Part shown: one piece after another, positions 61,098 through 64,000 of the stretch
How the letters are laid out: each line of letters starts with the position of its first letter
Numbering within the stretch: position 1 is the first letter of the stretch
NCBI RefSeq assembly: GCF_018320785.1
Contig: NC_054881.1
Coordinates: forward strand, 29,156,947 to 29,220,946
Reading direction: 5' to 3'
Length of the DNA stretch: 64,000 nucleotides
From: Cheilinus undulatus
Lineage: Eukaryota > Chordata > Actinopteri > Labriformes > Labridae
Notes under the pieces: generated by a model
Database searches by the model: none
What the model was told of the DNA's origin: nothing
Seen by the model: only the letters and a program-made list of their open reading frames with translations
Position numbers and translations under genes: made by a program

Positions 61098-64000
61098 TAT
61101 AGAATGAATGTAGACCCACACACTTAAAGGTATCAGTATAGTTGGATATGTGCCGCCTAATATCACTGACATGAAACAAGCTGCAAAAGTGTTTTAATCT
61201 AATTCTACTTTTCTCATTCTGTAACACTGTAAAAATTTGCTAACATTGTTCTGGATGGGTGCTTTAAAGACTAAAAAAATGCAGTCATCATTTATTTGCA
61301 GTGAAATGCCAAACTATACATTTTTGTGGCTATTCTAAAGACTAACCTCCTCATTAAACTGGCAGATTAAGCTTTTAGGGGATTAATTGTCCCCTTGGTA
61401 CAACTGTTTCTGAATTTGCACTTTTATTGCTTGTACTACCCTGTATTCTAAATAACTGCCATTCACTCACCCTGTTTCTACAAACACAACCCAAAAATCT
61501 CAAAGGCTGAATCAAAGTCTGTGAAACAGGCAAAATGTTGGCACACAGGAGTCAAACAATCAAAGCATGAGGCCAAAGGCAAGGTTAAAACAACACCAGA
61601 ACTGGTCACAACACATTTCGGATAATTTTTGAAACAACAAACATTGTACCAGTCCCCTGAAGCGATTTTTGCGATAAGTCCAGAAAAGAAAAAGAACATT
61701 TGATTTTTATTTTGTGTTAAGTATGCAGCCTCTGTTGTAGCATTCATTTGATGATTTGAATTTTTAATTACTAAATTCTAAATTAAAAGGAAAGTGAAAG
61801 AAAGAAAAATCAGCCATTGCTGTTTGGAATAAACTGACTCTCTCTAGCTCCAGAGAACATTTCTAAATCCTTTTGTATTCTGCTTGAATGAAAAATTCAA
61901 CACCACTTTGATACAAACAGCCCTCATAGAGATACTTTATTTTTAAAATTATTTTTCTAGCTTAAATGATTTATTCACATTAGTTACCATTCAGAGAGAT
62001 GCTAGGGTGTTTGTAAAGATTGTCATGCACTTTCCTTTAATAGGGATGACCATAACTGTCCAAATACTACACTGACTATTTTGCCCACACTTTTTTTTCT
62101 ATAAATGTAATATTAAAACCTCTGCTACAGAGGTTCAGTTTCTGTACCTTTTCTTTCTGTGTCAGCAGGTCTGCAGTAATGCTACCGGCCACATTTAATT
62201 CAATTTGGAGGGCAACATGGGCCAAGAGAGGACTCAAAAAGTCTGGATTGGATTGGGATCTGCCTCACAAACAAGAAACACTGCTTTGAGTGAATCCAGC
62301 TCTAAAACAAACAAAAATCAAAAACTGTGGATCTGACTGCAGTATAATGGGTGTGACAACTCTGAGCTTTTTCTAAGCATGTCCAGGGACTGACTTGCAT
62401 ATTATAGACTGTTAGCCTTTGAGGAGATCTGAGCGCTCCAATTGCCCTTGTGTTTTTATGTTCTGTTACATTGCAGCATCTCTGGCCTAGGGATACAGTA
62501 TTCCCCTGGAACAAATAAAGTAATGTTTGTGTTGTATATGATGCAAGTTCACAGTGTCAACAAACTTGCCAGAGGGCTCAACATACTGAGAAAATGCCGT
62601 GTTCACAGAGAACATGTTAAAAGTTGATGGTCTATTTCCTCTATCAGTAACAACATGAAATGAAATGCACAGTGAGAGCTGGTTGCAGGCAACACATTAA
62701 AGATACACATACAGATTACAGTTATTAATTTGAGACAATTTTGCTGCCTGATCCGTACAAACCAAGGACATGACTACATGAGGTGACAATGAGCTTCCCA
62801 TACTGCAGATAGAATCAAAAACACTAACCCTTCACTTCTGTTGCTGAAAAAGGTCAAGACAGTCTGCAGACCATTCATCTCTGATAGCTCATAGCTCCAT
62901 TTGCTGTGTGAGCTATGAAGATAATGGAGTTTTACAGCTAAGTAGCTACATAGCTAAAATAGCTAAAGCTATAAGTTCACAAAGCAACTACAAAAGTTAC
63001 ATATCCACTGATCATGATCCTTGTAGATAATTTAGCTTCAGCTACTTTTGATTAAGCTCAATAGGTAATGTAGCTAACGTAGCTAATGTGACAAAAGCTA
63101 AGATCACAAAGCAGCTATGTAAGCTATGCAGGTGCGTTATCTACATGGCGCACACCACTCAAGCTAACTTTGCTACATTGGCTTATGTAGTAACATTAAT
63201 TAGCTTATGTTAGCTTTCGCTAAATCTAACCAAGGAAAAGCAAGCCAACATTCAAGCAACTACTTCTTTTTCTATTTTACAATGAAATGTTTCTTTGTCT
63301 GTAGTGTTTGAAATGTGGTTATTTTATGAATGTTATTTCTAGATGAATGGTCTGTGAGAGTGGCTGTCAGAAATGTACAGACAACAGTCAGCCCCCTTTC
63401 CCTTAGTGCTGTTTAAGGATTCAGATGGCATTCCTAAAAGAGCAACAAAGCAAGTTTAACCCCAAGCTGCTAAATACAAGGACCAAGAACCAGCCAGAAC
63501 CATAATTCTCCATGTCAGAGAGTCCTTTGGCAGGATGATGAAACCTAAATTGCTCCCAGAGGAATAGCAGTCGGTGCGTAAATGTGCATTTAGATCATCA
63601 TGTCTGTCTTCAGTGTGTGAATGTGTGAGTTGATGGGTAAATACTGACATGTGGTGAAAGGGGCTCTTAGTGGTGGGGAAACTAGAACGGATGCAATGTC
63701 AGTTCAGTCCTCTTAAGCACAAAAATATCAGGGACTGAACATTTTTTCTGGCAAAAAAAAACAAAAAAAAAACGCTCAGGACACTATTTATGATCTATGT
63801 TGTTTGTACTAAGTTGTACTACAACCACTTTTTATTTCTTTATACAATTATCTCCCTAACATTCGATACATGCCTGCTATCATCAACTACTTGAAATTTT
63901 TCTATAGGTCTAAAAACTTGTTTCAAGTTGTAAGGGAGAAAAATGTGTCTAATGTTACATTAGAAGCACAGCTAAGGGCAGTTTAAAACAGTATGTACAG
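61098..64000. other. Intergenic region to the window end; AGCTA-rich tract at 62925-63220
   Basis: No gene recognised. Between 62925 and 63220 the words AGCTA and TAGCTAA recur many times at irregular spacing, making a degenerate low-complexity tract with self-complementary words. ORFs here lack motifs or splice context. Confidence 0.5.

Noticed and set aside
1..64000. CRISPR arrays, operons, phage or bacterial defence genes
   Set aside because: No spaced direct repeats of CRISPR type and no tightly packed bacterial ORFs; all genes are intron-containing vertebrate genes.

Overview
This window is nuclear DNA of a teleost fish, probably a percomorph (the clade is an inference). The genes are split by GT-AG introns, the GC content is modest, and the non-coding DNA is packed with fish-type transposon remnants: Tc1/mariner, hAT, TTAA-flanked elements, tRNA-derived SINEs and an L1-type LINE. 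I see no bacterial, viral or CRISPR features.

Three protein-coding genes can be supported, all by translated exons that join in phase. (1) Positions 1 to about 22,700, minus strand: the 5' end of unc13b (Munc13-2). Three short coding exons (22323-22344, 10216-10245, 903-1002) encode the start of the C2A domain; the gene continues past the left edge. (2) Positions 23,784-29,608, plus strand: complete stoml2, a mitochondrial SPFH protein, 10 exons, 349 aa. (3) Positions 31,944-46,874, plus strand: complete pigo, an ER GPI-anchor ethanolamine-phosphate transferase, 10 coding exons, 1,091 aa, with a possible alternative eleventh exon at 47275-47326. The order (unc13b leftward; stoml2 then pigo rightward) matches, from memory, the human 9p13.3 neighbourhood of UNC13B, STOML2 and PIGO. 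This is conserved synteny rather than a functional operon: the products act at the presynaptic active zone, the mitochondrial inner membrane and the ER membrane.

About 95% of the window is intron or intergenic. Unc13b introns 1 and 2 (about 21 kb) hold a SINE broken by two later insertions, a long-inverted-repeat element, a Tc1 copy split by a hAT element, and several small hAT elements with target-site duplications, one only 49 bp long. The stoml2 and pigo introns hold decayed Tc1, mariner, L1 and TTAA-flanked elements. From 48,000 to 64,000 I find no host exon, only repeats, among them a Tc1 element bounded by TIRs and TA (49018-50236).

I found no convincing undescribed biological system. 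The points most worth checking are the alternative pigo C-terminus, the 30-nt unc13b microexon, the nested transposon insertions, an exact 92-bp duplication in stoml2 intron 7, and a 62-codon membrane-type ORF inside a hAT element.
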